A stretch of 64,000 nt of DNA from Gillisella vitis (GTDB lineage: Bacteria > Pseudomonadota > Alphaproteobacteria > Rhizobiales > Rhizobiaceae), in the NCBI RefSeq assembly GCF_001541345.2, contig NZ_LMVL02000002.1, positions 992,001 through 1,056,000 of the forward strand, read 5' to 3'. Below are positions 1-9,133 of the stretch, piece after piece. Position numbers and translations under genes: made by a program. Every line of letters begins with the position of its first letter. Within the stretch, counting starts at the first letter, position 1. The notes beneath the pieces are model-generated. The model ran no database searches, was not told the DNA's origin, and was given only the letters and a program-made list of their open reading frames with translations.

Positions 1-779
1 TGGTGGCGCTGGGCGAAGGGGTGAACGATTTTGCCATTGGTGACAAGGTCTGCGGGCTGGCCAATGGCGGCGGTTATGCCGAGTTCTGCATACTGCCGGA
101 AGGGCAAAGCCTGCCATGGCCTAAGGGGTTCGATGCGGTGAAAGCGGCGGCGGTACCGGAAACCTTCTTCACCGTTTGGGCCAACCTGTTCCAGATGGCG
201 GGGCTGACCGAAGGCGAAACCGTGCTGATCCACGGTGGCTCGTCAGGCATCGGCACCACGGCCATCCAGCTTGCCCGCGCTTTCGGTGCCGATGTTCTGA
301 CCACGGTTGGCTCGGCTGAAAAGGCCGAGGCTTGCCTGAAGCTCGGCGCCCGCCGGGCGATCAATTATAAGACGGAGGATTTCGCCGAGGTGGTGAAGTC
401 CGAAACGGATGGTAAGGGTGTCGATATCATCCTCGACATGATTGGCGCCTCCTATTTCGAAAAGAATATTGCCTCGCTGGCCAAGGACGGCTGCCTGTCG
501 ATCATTGCTTTTCTGGGCGGTGCCGTGGCCGAAAAGGTCAATCTCGGCCCGATCATGGTCAAGCGCCTGACGGTGACGGGATCAACGATGCGCCCGCGCA
601 CGGCGGAAGAAAAACGCGCCATCCGCGACGACCTGTTGACGAGCGCCTGGCCGCTTCTGGAGCAGGGCACCGTCGCCCCGGTCATTCATACCGTTCTGGC
701 GTTCGACAAGGTGGCGGATGCGCATCGGCTGATGGAAGACAGCACGCATATCGGCAAGATCGTGCTGACGCTGGAATAA
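1..779 (+). CDS. NAD(P)H:quinone oxidoreductase (zinc-independent MDR family), 5' end outside window
   Basis: The last 259 or so codons of a medium-chain dehydrogenase/reductase; the reading frame is open from base 3 and the true start lies upstream of the window. The nucleotide-binding Rossmann motif is clear ([18 protein letters not shown], about residues 74-91 of the visible part). No catalytic-zinc cysteine cluster is visible, and the sequence has the look of the PIG3/quinone oxidoreductase branch, which reduces quinones with NADPH in the cytosol. The C-terminal GKIVL ending is typical of the family. No linked gene indicates a specific substrate. Family is secure; the physiological substrate is not. 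Confidence 0.88.
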   Translation, partial: VALGEGVNDFAIGDKVCGLANGGGYAEFCILPEGQSLPWPKGFDAVKAAAVPETFFTVWANLFQMAGLTEGETVLIHGGSSGIGTTAIQLARAFGADVLTTVGSAEKAEACLKLGARRAINYKTEDFAEVVKSETDGKGVDIILDMIGASYFEKNIASLAKDGCLSIIAFLGGAVAEKVNLGPIMVKRLTVTGSTMRPRTAEEKRAIRDDLLTSAWPLLEQGTVAPVIHTVLAFDKVADAHRLMEDSTHIGKIVLTLE

Positions 780-905
780 GTCCCCGCCAACGTTAAGTTG
801 ATCAATCACTCAGTAATGCAGCTTTTTACTTTATGTGCCTTGTCGATCTGCGATTCGTCACCTACCTTCTTATCAACGTCAACAGAAAGAAAGGAAGGTG
901 ATCCA

Positions 906-980
906 ATGTCTAATGAGATTTCGGTCTGCGTTAAAGGCTTTGGGAAGGTGATGGTCGGAAAGGGGCAGCCCTCGATTTGA
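906..980 (+). CDS. Possible 24-residue small protein
   Basis: A short ATG frame (begins MSNEISVCVKGFG, ends GQPSI) directly behind a good Shine-Dalgarno sequence, GGAAGG about 7 bases before the ATG. It is followed by a GC hairpin (995-1012) and then a canonical terminator (1067-1092), so the stretch looks like a small independent transcript. No family is recognised and 24 codons can be open by chance; the ribosome site is the main support. Confidence 0.35.
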   Translation: MSNEISVCVKGFGKVMVGKGQPSI

Positions 981-994
981 TCCCATCTTCCTTC

Positions 995-1012
995 GGCGGC
1001 ATCTATGCCGCC
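995..1012 (+). other. Short GC hairpin after the small ORF
   Basis: GGCGGCA and TGCCGCC form a 7-bp stem around TCTA. It has no T-run, so it is more likely an mRNA-end stabiliser or a weak terminator than a strong one. Confidence 0.45.
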
Positions 1013-1066
1013 GGGTCTTAAGTCAGGCCAAACTCATGCAAAATTCATGGCCGCAAGGCCAGGAGG

Positions 1067-1092
1067 AAAGGGTCGCGAAAGCGGCCCTTTTT
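1067..1092 (+). terminator. Rho-independent terminator
   Basis: AAAGGGTCGC, GAAA loop, GCGGCCCTTT then TT: ten base pairs (one G-T) with a tetraloop and a run of five T. It would end transcription coming from the small ORF or from the quinone oxidoreductase gene, isolating the glycosyltransferase cluster that starts at 1263. Confidence 0.8.
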
Positions 1093-1262
1093 GCTGTTCG
1101 GCTGATCGTTCCGCTTCATTCCATGATGTCTCTCCAGCCCCGCGCAAACTCTTGTTTTTATGGATGAGAGGGTCGGGCCTTCTGTATCCGGCGTTGGAAC
1201 CCGGTGTTGCCTTGCGAATTCGATAATTCCGGTGACACGGGTGTTTGTTGTTGGAGCATCGC

Positions 1263-3200
1263 GTGGCCACCCTGGAACTGGTACTTTCGGCCTATCAAAG
1301 CGGCGATCTGGCCGAGGCGCTGGCGCGGGCCGATGCGACGCAGGAGACGGAGCCGGATCGGATCGCCGATCTGGATTTCCTCACCGGCGGCATCCGGCTG
1401 AAGGTGGGCGACAGGGCCGGGGCGGCCAAGGCTTTCCTGAAAGTGGCGCAGAGCACATCGCTCAAGGCGAGTGACTGCCTGGTGATTGCCATCGATCTGC
1501 TTTTTGCCGAGGGCCAGTTCGAGGCGCTGGCCGGGCTTGCAGATCTCGTTGCAAAACGGCTTGCCGATCATCAGACGGCGGTGTTCAAGGTCGTGACCGC
1601 CTTGTCCACGCTTGGGCGGCTCGCCGAAGCCCATGCGATTATCGGCGGCCTGGATTGCCAAAAGCGCCCACATCTCAATCTTCTCATTGCTTTCCTTGCC
1701 ACATCGACGGACAGGGACGGGCTCTATGTCGTTCTGCTGGCCAATGCCGCGCGCTACCCCGATAATGCTTTTCTGCTCGCCGCCCTGGCGCAACGCGCCC
1801 AGGAGCGCTGCGATTTCGCTGTGACGGATCATTTTGCGGCCCGGTTGCAAGAACCAGGTTTCGGGGAGCGTCTGGCGGCTTTTGAGCTGGGTTTGGCAAG
1901 GATCATCCGCACCGATGACGAGCGTGAGGCGGCAAAGCCGTTTTTCGGAGCGCTCGAAGTCATGCGTCACCGCGCGCAAGTGGCAGAACCTCTTTCGCGT
2001 CGGATGATTCGCCCGCAAGGCCGGCTTCGCATCGCCTATTTTTCCAGCGATTTTCGCCTTCATCCGATGATGACGCTGATCTATGACGCCCTGTTGCAGC
2101 ATGATCGGTCGCGGTTCGATATTATCCTGTTGTGCAATTCTCCTGCCGGTTCAGAGGCTTATCAATCGACGTGGCCGGAGCAATTGCGCGGCGAAGTCGT
2201 CCGGGTTCGCGACCTGTCCAGCGCGGCCATCATCGAATGGATACGCCAAAATGAGGTGGATATCCTGGTGGATCTGAATGGGCATACGGCGCGGGCAAGG
2301 CTTGATGTCACCGACCTTTGCGATGCACCGATCAAAGTTACCTATATGGGATTTCCCGGTGCGGTGGTTGGGGTCGATCTGGACTATGCGATCACCGATC
2401 CGATCATCACGCCCGATAGCAGCAAGCTCCATTATCAGGAAAAGCTCTGCCGTTTGCCGGAAACCTATATGGCCAACAGCATATCAGGCCGGACCTGGCA
2501 AAAGAAGGCAAGCCGCGAGGTGGTTGGCTTGCCATCCGGTCGGTTCGTGTTCGGCTCGTTCAACGGGTCGCAGAAGATCGACCGCCAGGCGATCCGTATC
2601 TGGTCGCAGATTCTGAAGCGTGTGCCTGAAGCCGTCCTTTCCATAAGCTGCGCTCGACCTACGGTGGCCGACAATCTTCGCGTCGCCTTTGCGCAGCAGG
2701 GCATCGATGCCGGGCGATTGATCTTCTTCGATAATAGCCCGCTTGCGGAGTTTCTGGCCCGCATGTCGGCAACCGATCTGGTGCTCGACACCTTTATCTA
2801 CAACGGGCACACAACGACATCCGATGCGCTGTGGGCAGGCGTTCCTGTCTTGACGAAGAAGGGCAGGGCATTCGCGGGCCGTGTCTCCGAAAGCCTGCTG
2901 AAGGCTGTCGGCCTGCCGGAACTGGTGGCGCAGGATGCGGATGATTTTGTCGCCCGCGCTGTGGAGTTCGCCGAGCATCCGGACCGGCTGGAAGCGCTTC
3001 GGGTTCGTCTGCGCACCCAGATTTTAATCGCGCCGCTGTTTGATGCCGAGCGCTTCACGCGTCATCTGGAGCGCGGCTACGAGATGATGGCGGAGCGGGC
3101 GCGGGCGGGCCTTGCGCCCGATCATATCGATGTTCCAGCTTTGCCTGCGCGCAACGAACCGTTTTTCACGCCGCAAGAGTCAGTCCATGGCGACGTTTGA
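1263..3200 (+). CDS. TPR-GT41 glycosyltransferase (SPINDLY/OGT-like), module 1
   Basis: A 645-residue protein with a helical TPR-like N-terminal half (about 1-240) and a C-terminal GT41 catalytic half. OGT landmarks are visible: SSDFRLHP with the conserved His near residue 266, SFNGSQKI with the UDP-contacting Lys, and NGHTTTSDALWAG near 514 (counterpart of the OGT HTT/D nucleotide-binding loop). By family it transfers a sugar, typically GlcNAc, from UDP-sugar to protein Ser/Thr in the cytosol; the acceptor here is unknown. I chose the GTG at 1263 because GGAG lies 6 bases upstream and the resulting N-terminus lines up with that of the next gene. It overlaps the next gene by 14 bases, which suggests translational coupling. 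Confidence 0.85.
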   Translation: MATLELVLSAYQSGDLAEALARADATQETEPDRIADLDFLTGGIRLKVGDRAGAAKAFLKVAQSTSLKASDCLVIAIDLLFAEGQFEALAGLADLVAKRLADHQTAVFKVVTALSTLGRLAEAHAIIGGLDCQKRPHLNLLIAFLATSTDRDGLYVVLLANAARYPDNAFLLAALAQRAQERCDFAVTDHFAARLQEPGFGERLAAFELGLARIIRTDDEREAAKPFFGALEVMRHRAQVAEPLSRRMIRPQGRLRIAYFSSDFRLHPMMTLIYDALLQHDRSRFDIILLCNSPAGSEAYQSTWPEQLRGEVVRVRDLSSAAIIEWIRQNEVDILVDLNGHTARARLDVTDLCDAPIKVTYMGFPGAVVGVDLDYAITDPIITPDSSKLHYQEKLCRLPETYMANSISGRTWQKKASREVVGLPSGRFVFGSFNGSQKIDRQAIRIWSQILKRVPEAVLSISCARPTVADNLRVAFAQQGIDAGRLIFFDNSPLAEFLARMSATDLVLDTFIYNGHTTTSDALWAGVPVLTKKGRAFAGRVSESLLKAVGLPELVAQDADDFVARAVEFAEHPDRLEALRVRLRTQILIAPLFDAERFTRHLERGYEMMAERARAGLAPDHIDVPALPARNEPFFTPQESVHGDV

Positions 3201-5085
3201 TGCGGCGGTAAAGGCCTATCAGGCCGGGGATTTCGACGCGGCGCTGGGTGCGGCGCGTTTTGTGATTGCCAAAAAAGCGCCCAACCATGCGATGGCGCAG
3301 GCCCTGATTGGCAATATCCTGCTGAAACGCGGTGACAAGCCAGCCGCCGCCACCGCTTTTGTCCAGGCGGCACAGGCCAATCGCGCCGAGGCCCCCGCCT
3401 TTCTGAAACTGGCGGCGACTCTGTTTCTTCAGGCCGGACAGGCGGACGATGTCCGCCGGATCGGCTTGGAGGCAGCCCTTCTCAATCGCGCCGATCCGGC
3501 CTTCGTACTGGTTATGGCTCAAACCCTGCTGGCGCCCTGGGATGACCCGGCCCGTCAGGCGGTGACACAACTGATCCCTTATCTTGACCGGACGAGTGGT
3601 CCGGCGATGTTTTTTGCGGCCAGTTTCTACCGCGCCAATTGGCAATTGCCTGAGTTGAAAACGCTGCTGGACGAGGCCCGTGGCGGCGTGCCTGACGATG
3701 TCTCCATCGAAGGCCTGCGCTTTGCCAGCGCCCATGACCTGGTCGATCTCGCCACCATCGCCCGTCATCAGGCGTTGATGACTACCCCGGACGAGCCTTA
3801 CGCGCGCGCTGTCTTGCAGGTCGAGCAGGCGCTGTCCCGTGTGCTCTGGTGCGAAGACCAGAGTTTGCAGGCCAAGCCCGTGCGCGAGCATCTGGCGCTG
3901 GCGAAAAGCTTTGCCGCCCGCCAGCCGCGGCGGAAAATCGGAATGGCCGAACAACCCCTGCATATCGGCTATCTCTCCAGCGATTTTCACGCCCATGCAA
4001 CTATGACCCTGTTTCTCGACAGCCTGCTGGCCCATGATCGCAGCCGGTTCAGGATCACGCTGTTTTGCTATACCGCAAAGACCTACAGCGCCGATCAGCA
4101 GGCGATGCCGGAGCAGTTGCGCCGCGAACTTGTCAGCCTGCGCGATCTTTCCGACGAGGCGGCGGCTGGCGAAATCGACCGTCGGCAAGTCGATATTCTG
4201 GTCGATCTGAAAGGCCATACGCCGGGTGCCAGGCTCGGCATCGTCAATCTGTCGTCGGCGCCAGTTAAAGCAACCTATCTCGGCTTCCCCGGCCCGGTAT
4301 CCGGCGTCGATCTGGATTATGCCATCACCGATCCGGTGGTGACACCTGATAGTGCCGAGGCTTTTTACCAGGAAAAATTCTGCCGCCTGCCGGAGTGCTA
4401 TCAGGCCAACAGCGCTGCCAGCCGTCCGCAACCAAGGCCGTCGCGGCGTGCTGATCATGGGGTGCCGGAGCATGCCTTCGTTTTTGCGTCCTTCAACGGC
4501 GTCCACAAGATCACGCCGCAGACCATGTCCCTGTGGGCTAGAGTATTGCGGGCCGTACCCGATAGCCTGTTGTGGATGCTTTGCCCGGATGCCGTTGCAA
4601 GAACCAACCTGGAGGCGGGCTTTGTGGCGGAAGGCATTGATCCGGCCCGCATCCTGTTTGCCGCCAAGCGAGATTATGGCGACCACGTCCACCGGCTGCC
4701 GCTGGCCGATCTGGCGCTCGATACCTTCCCTTGCAACGGCCACACGACGACCTCCGATATGCTTTGGGGTGGGCTGCCGGTCTTGACCAAACGTGGGCAT
4801 TGTTTTGCCGGGCGGGTGTCGGAAAGCCTGTTGAAGGCTGTCGGCCTCGATCAACTGGTGGCTGATGATGAGGAGGCGTTCGTCAGTCTGGCCGCAGAGC
4901 TGGCCCGGAAACCGGACAAGATCGCGGCGCTGAAAAACCACCTTGCCGCCAGCCGCCATGCCGCGCCGCTGTTTGATACGCTTCGCTTTACCCGGCATCT
5001 GGAGCGAGCCTATGAGATGATGGCGGAGCGCGCCCGTGCTGGCCTTGCGCCCGCCCGCATCGACGTTCCGGCTTTGCCGGGGTAA
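3187..5085 (+). CDS. TPR-GT41 glycosyltransferase, module 2
   Basis: A 632-residue paralogue of the gene before it, co-linear over its whole length. N-terminal TPR-like helices begin MATFDAAVKAYQAGD, which matches the preceding protein after its GTG start. Catalytic-half motifs are SSDFHAHATM (conserved His near 265), SFNGVHKI and NGHTTTSDMLWGG near 517. The protein ends with the same ARAGLAP..IDVPAL tail that closes every module in this cluster. The ATG lies inside the 3' end of the preceding gene. Same predicted cytosolic protein O-glycosyltransferase activity; acceptor unknown. Tandem duplication is the simplest origin. Confidence 0.85.
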   Translation: MATFDAAVKAYQAGDFDAALGAARFVIAKKAPNHAMAQALIGNILLKRGDKPAAATAFVQAAQANRAEAPAFLKLAATLFLQAGQADDVRRIGLEAALLNRADPAFVLVMAQTLLAPWDDPARQAVTQLIPYLDRTSGPAMFFAASFYRANWQLPELKTLLDEARGGVPDDVSIEGLRFASAHDLVDLATIARHQALMTTPDEPYARAVLQVEQALSRVLWCEDQSLQAKPVREHLALAKSFAARQPRRKIGMAEQPLHIGYLSSDFHAHATMTLFLDSLLAHDRSRFRITLFCYTAKTYSADQQAMPEQLRRELVSLRDLSDEAAAGEIDRRQVDILVDLKGHTPGARLGIVNLSSAPVKATYLGFPGPVSGVDLDYAITDPVVTPDSAEAFYQEKFCRLPECYQANSAASRPQPRPSRRADHGVPEHAFVFASFNGVHKITPQTMSLWARVLRAVPDSLLWMLCPDAVARTNLEAGFVAEGIDPARILFAAKRDYGDHVHRLPLADLALDTFPCNGHTTTSDMLWGGLPVLTKRGHCFAGRVSESLLKAVGLDQLVADDEEAFVSLAAELARKPDKIAALKNHLAASRHAAPLFDTLRFTRHLERAYEMMAERARAGLAPARIDVPALPG

Positions 5086-5200
5086 GTGTTTAACGCTGCC
5101 GCCGGGCAAGCCTCGGGCAATGGTTTTCCTCTATCCGACATGACGCTACGGCAATTTTCTGCCGTCGCATGGATTTAACATGCAGGTGGCTTGGCGGATC

Positions 5201-8200
5201 ATGGCTCAAGATATGGATTTGGCGCTCACTGCCTACCGGCAGGGCGCGTTCGAAAAGGCTCTCAGTCATGCGCAGGCGGCAGCCAGGCAATTGGCGCGAG
5301 CCGGACAGGCCGAAATGTTGGCCGCCAATATCTATCTGAAGCTCGGCCAGAAGATCGAGGCGGCGCAAGCCTTTGCCCGGTCGGCAGCGGCTTTGCCGGA
5401 AAAGCGCGCCGAGTTTCTGAAATTCGCCGCCAAGCTCTATCTGGCCGAGCGGCGGGCCGATCTTCTGAAAGGCATTGCTGCTGCAGCAGCGCACGCCAAT
5501 GCAGACGATGCGGGTTTTGTCGGCGAGATCGCCAACATGCTGCTGGGGGCAGGCATGCATCCGCCACTGGATGAACTGGTGTCGCTTCTCGATCCGGCCA
5601 ATAATTGGCATTTGCAGATCATCGTCAACCACTACCAATTGACCCGCAAACCGGAAAAACTGAAGCCGATCATCGAAAAGCGCTATGCGGAAAGCCCCGA
5701 GGACAGTTTTATCGCGGTGAATTATTTCAAGTTCTGCCGCTCCAGCCTGGTCTTTCCGGTGGAAAGGCAATGGCTTGAGATGATGAAGACGCCTGATGAT
5801 CCATTGACGGCGGAAATTCTCTATCGCGACCAGCCTCTGTCGCGCTGCTACTGGAGTGACGATCAGGCGGTGATCAACGGTCCTTGCGGCGGCACTGACC
5901 TGCTTCAGCGTAATGTGAGCGCTGCGATGCCCCGGCGCACCATTCGTCCTTTGGGCGAAAAACTCAAGATCGGGTATCTCTCTTCGGATCTGACCATCCA
6001 CGCCACCATGTATCTTCTTTACGATGTCTTTCTGGCGCATGATCGCAGCCGTTTCGACATTACTTTCTTTTGCCATACGCCGCCTGGTCAGGCCGCCATC
6101 CAAAAGACCTGGGACCCGGTGCTGCAATCGGAAATCATCGCTGTCGGCCAGATGGACAATGACGGGATCGCCCAGGACATCAGCCGGCGCGGCATCGACA
6201 TTCTCATCGACTTGAAGGGGCACACGGCGGGCAACCGGCTCGCTGCCGTTGCTCTTTCGGATGCGCCGGTCAAGGCGACCTGGATCGGCTATCCCGGCTC
6301 GGTGCGTGGTGCGGGGCTCGATTATCACATTACCGACCCCATCGTCACACCTGACGATGCCAAGTCCTGGTTTGAGGAAAAGCTCTGCCGCCTGCCGGAA
6401 ACCTATCAGGGTAATTGCAGCCTGACCAAGCCGCGCCCCAAGCCATTGACGCGAGCCGATCACAGGCTGCCGGAAGGAGCTTTGGTGTTTGCGTCCTTCA
6501 ATTCTCCTGCCAAAATCAGCCCGCAAACTGTCGATTTATGGGCTAGCATTATGAAAGCCGTGCCGGACAGCCTGCTGTGGATATTGTGCAGCGGGCCGCA
6601 ATTGCAGGCTAATTTCGCTGATGAATTCGCCCGGCTCGGCATTGGCCGTGAGCGCATCGTCTTTGCCGAAGGGGCGGACTATCCCGATCATCTCAGCCGG
6701 GTGGGTCTGGCTGATCTGGCGCTCGACACCTTCCCCTATAACGGCCATACCACGACATCCGATCTGCTGTGGGGCGGCCTGCCGGTGCTGACGAAAAAGG
6801 GCCGTAGCTTTGCCGCCAGGGTGTCGGAAAGCCTGCTGACGGCCATCGGCCTGCCCGAACTGGTGGCCCTGGATGATGAGGATTTCGTCGAAAGGGCTAT
6901 AGATTTCGCCAGTCACCCGGAAAAGATCATTGCATTGAAACAGAAGCTCGAGGCGAACCGCCGCATCGCGCCGCTGTTTGACACCGAACGCTTCACCCGC
7001 CATTTGGAAAGCGCCTATGACATGATGGCCGCGCGCGCCCGGGCAGGGCTTGCGCCCGACCATATCGACGTGCCGGCCCTGGCGAAGCGGCAGACGCCGT
7101 TCCGGAACGAAAGCCTGCCGGAACTGCTGCTTGCCATGGCGGCGGGTTTTGAGCACGACAAGGCGTCAGCCTTCGCTTGCGTTGTCGCAGCCTATCGCCG
7201 TGGTGATCATAGGACGATCCTCGGTCTTGTCGATGTTCTCGACGCAAACGGTCAGGCAGACAACATGCCCGGCGTTCTGGCTGGGATGATTGCCGAGGCT
7301 TATGAAAATACAGGCCATGCCGAAAAGGCGGCGGCGCTCTATGCGATAGCCGGCATGGCGTCGGGAATCGGCAAGGGATGGGCAGACACTTGCCGGCTTC
7401 TTCTTGAAAAGGCGATGCTGCTTTATAATGGTCTGCTGGCTGACAGGAAAATCATCCATTTAGCCGGTTATGACGTGTCACGCCGTCTCCTGGAGATTGT
7501 GCCTCGTCACCCGGTTGCTTATCTTTATTTTCGACATGCCATGCATCAAATGGCGGCGATTGAAGATCTGAGACCTGCCAATGCCTTGGCGCTGGACAAA
7601 ATCCGGGCAGGCGATGCATTTTTCCGCCGCAATGAAATCCTGTTTGATCACGTGACCTGGTGTGGTGACGAGGCTGTCAACGCCATGATCGATGTCAGCG
7701 GCATCTATCGGCCTTTTAACGAGGACATGCGTCAGGCACGCCGTACCCGTCCGCATATTTATGGCCAAAAAATAAGATTGGGCTATGTGTTTTCCGATTT
7801 CCATCCCGGCCATCCGGTAATGCGGGTAATGCGCGGCGTCTTTGCCAGTCATGACACGTCGCGTTTCGATCTTTCCTTTTTCTGCATTGCCCGTAACAGC
7901 TTCAATGCTGAAGAAACGGCTTTTCGTGAGAATCTTGGCTCGATAATCCACCTTGGACATTTGTCACTTGATGCCGCACATCAGGCCATCCGCTCGGCGG
8001 CTATCGATGTTCTCGTCGATCTCAACGGCCCGACGGCGGGCGGTTGGCCGGACCTTATCAATAGCGGCCCAGCGCCCATTCAGGTTGCCTACATCGGGTT
8101 TCCCGGCAGCAGCCTTGGCATCGATTGTGATTATGTCATCGGCGATCGCTTCGTTACTCCCGATAGAAGCTCACCTTATTATCATGAGAAATTTTGCCGT

Positions 8201-8929
8201 CTGCCGGAAAGTTATCAGGCTAACGACAATCGCGATCGCCCGCAGCCTGAGCCCGTCCGCCGGGCAGATCTCGGCCTCGATCAGGGGTTTCTATTTTCCT
8301 CTTTCAACGATATTCGCAAGGTGACGCCGGAAAGCATTGATCTCTGGTCGCAGGTCCTGGCCCGGGTTCCTCAATCCAAGATGCTACTGATCCGCACCAA
8401 TCCGATACAAGAGCACAATATTATCGCCGCCTTTACCAAAAACGGCATTGCGGGCGAGAGGATCGTCTTTGGCGGAAGGCTTGACTATGCCAGCCATTTG
8501 TCGCGTATCGCGGCCACCGATCTTGGTCTCGACAGTACGCCTTACAATGGGCATGCCACCACTTCCGACATGCTGTGGGCCGGATTGCCGGTGCTGACCA
8601 TTAAGGGGACGCACTTCGCCTCGCGTGTTTCGCAAAGCCTGCTGAACGCTGTGGGACTTGCGGAACTGGTGGCTGAAACGCCGCAGGCATATGTCGAAAT
8701 GGCCGTGCGTCTTGCCAATACGCCGGAGGCCTTGGCCGGGTTGCGGCATAAGCTTGTCGCCAATCGCATGACGGCGCCGCTTTTCGACACCGAGCGCTTC
8801 ACCCGGCATCTGGAACGCGCTTTCGAGATGATGGTGGCACGGGCCAAGGCGGGGCTTGTTCCCGACCATATGGATGTGCCAGCCCTGGCGAAGCGGCAGA
8901 CGCCCTTCCTGTTGAAGGATACTGCATAA
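5201..8929 (+). CDS. Double TPR-GT41 glycosyltransferase (two fused modules)
   Basis: A 1242-residue protein containing two complete TPR-plus-GT41 units head to tail. Module A has SSDLTIHATM (His near 267), SFNSPAKI and NGHTTTSDLLWGG (near 513). Module B, from about residue 640, has FSDFHPGHPVM (near 869), SFNDIRKV and NGHATTSDMLWAG (near 1116). The module boundary is marked by PDHIDVPALAKRQTPF, nearly repeated at the C-terminus, so the fusion kept a whole module end. I chose the ATG at 5201, which gives an N-terminus (MAQDMDLALTAYRQG) matching the sister genes; an ATG at 5180 is also possible. The stop codon lies inside the left arm of a palindromic repeat. Module B is the most divergent of the four. 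Confidence 0.83.
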   Translation: MAQDMDLALTAYRQGAFEKALSHAQAAARQLARAGQAEMLAANIYLKLGQKIEAAQAFARSAAALPEKRAEFLKFAAKLYLAERRADLLKGIAAAAAHANADDAGFVGEIANMLLGAGMHPPLDELVSLLDPANNWHLQIIVNHYQLTRKPEKLKPIIEKRYAESPEDSFIAVNYFKFCRSSLVFPVERQWLEMMKTPDDPLTAEILYRDQPLSRCYWSDDQAVINGPCGGTDLLQRNVSAAMPRRTIRPLGEKLKIGYLSSDLTIHATMYLLYDVFLAHDRSRFDITFFCHTPPGQAAIQKTWDPVLQSEIIAVGQMDNDGIAQDISRRGIDILIDLKGHTAGNRLAAVALSDAPVKATWIGYPGSVRGAGLDYHITDPIVTPDDAKSWFEEKLCRLPETYQGNCSLTKPRPKPLTRADHRLPEGALVFASFNSPAKISPQTVDLWASIMKAVPDSLLWILCSGPQLQANFADEFARLGIGRERIVFAEGADYPDHLSRVGLADLALDTFPYNGHTTTSDLLWGGLPVLTKKGRSFAARVSESLLTAIGLPELVALDDEDFVERAIDFASHPEKIIALKQKLEANRRIAPLFDTERFTRHLESAYDMMAARARAGLAPDHIDVPALAKRQTPFRNESLPELLLAMAAGFEHDKASAFACVVAAYRRGDHRTILGLVDVLDANGQADNMPGVLAGMIAEAYENTGHAEKAAALYAIAGMASGIGKGWADTCRLLLEKAMLLYNGLLADRKIIHLAGYDVSRRLLEIVPRHPVAYLYFRHAMHQMAAIEDLRPANALALDKIRAGDAFFRRNEILFDHVTWCGDEAVNAMIDVSGIYRPFNEDMRQARRTRPHIYGQKIRLGYVFSDFHPGHPVMRVMRGVFASHDTSRFDLSFFCIARNSFNAEETAFRENLGSIIHLGHLSLDAAHQAIRSAAIDVLVDLNGPTAGGWPDLINSGPAPIQVAYIGFPGSSLGIDCDYVIGDRFVTPDRSSPYYHEKFCRLPESYQANDNRDRPQPEPVRRADLGLDQGFLFSSFNDIRKVTPESIDLWSQVLARVPQSKMLLIRTNPIQEHNIIAAFTKNGIAGERIVFGGRLDYASHLSRIAATDLGLDSTPYNGHATTSDMLWAGLPVLTIKGTHFASRVSQSLLNAVGLAELVAETPQAYVEMAVRLANTPEALAGLRHKLVANRMTAPLFDTERFTRHLERAFEMMVARAKAGLVPDHMDVPALAKRQTPFLLKDTA

Positions 8930-9027
8930 TTCCTTAAATCGGCATGGATTTAAGCAGAAAATTGTGCAGCAGATATAAAGCGCTACCGTGAACCTGAGTG
9001 CGCCATATATGGTGCACGGCGCTGTAA
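8922..9027. repeat. Dispersed palindromic intergenic element, copy A
   Basis: Two stem-loops in series. The first is an imperfect inverted repeat, CTGCATAATT..TTAAATC (8922-8940) against 8947-8969. The second is a near-perfect 20-base palindrome at 8998-9017 (GTGCGCCATATATGGTGCAC), followed by GGCGCTGTAA. A second full copy lies at 30299-30411, and the last part alone recurs at 38434-38460. The left arm overlaps the end of the double glycosyltransferase gene and provides its TAA stop. It resembles the short mosaic palindromic elements known from rhizobia, though I cannot assign it to a named family. Confidence 0.7.
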
Positions 9028-9133
9028 TCCGCGTGCGGGCTTGTTTCGCAATGCGCGGCATCGCATTGTGAAGCAACCGAGGTCAGTCAATCAAATTTAT
9101 CCTGTGACGTTCCCAAGATCCAAGGCCCCTGTT

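Noticed and set aside
1158-2102. Long minus-strand open frames across the glycosyltransferase genes (also 3166-5109 and 5090-6526)
   Set aside because: They lie opposite GC-rich coding DNA, have Arg/Gln/Gly-rich products without domains, and the plus-strand frames carry clear conserved motifs.
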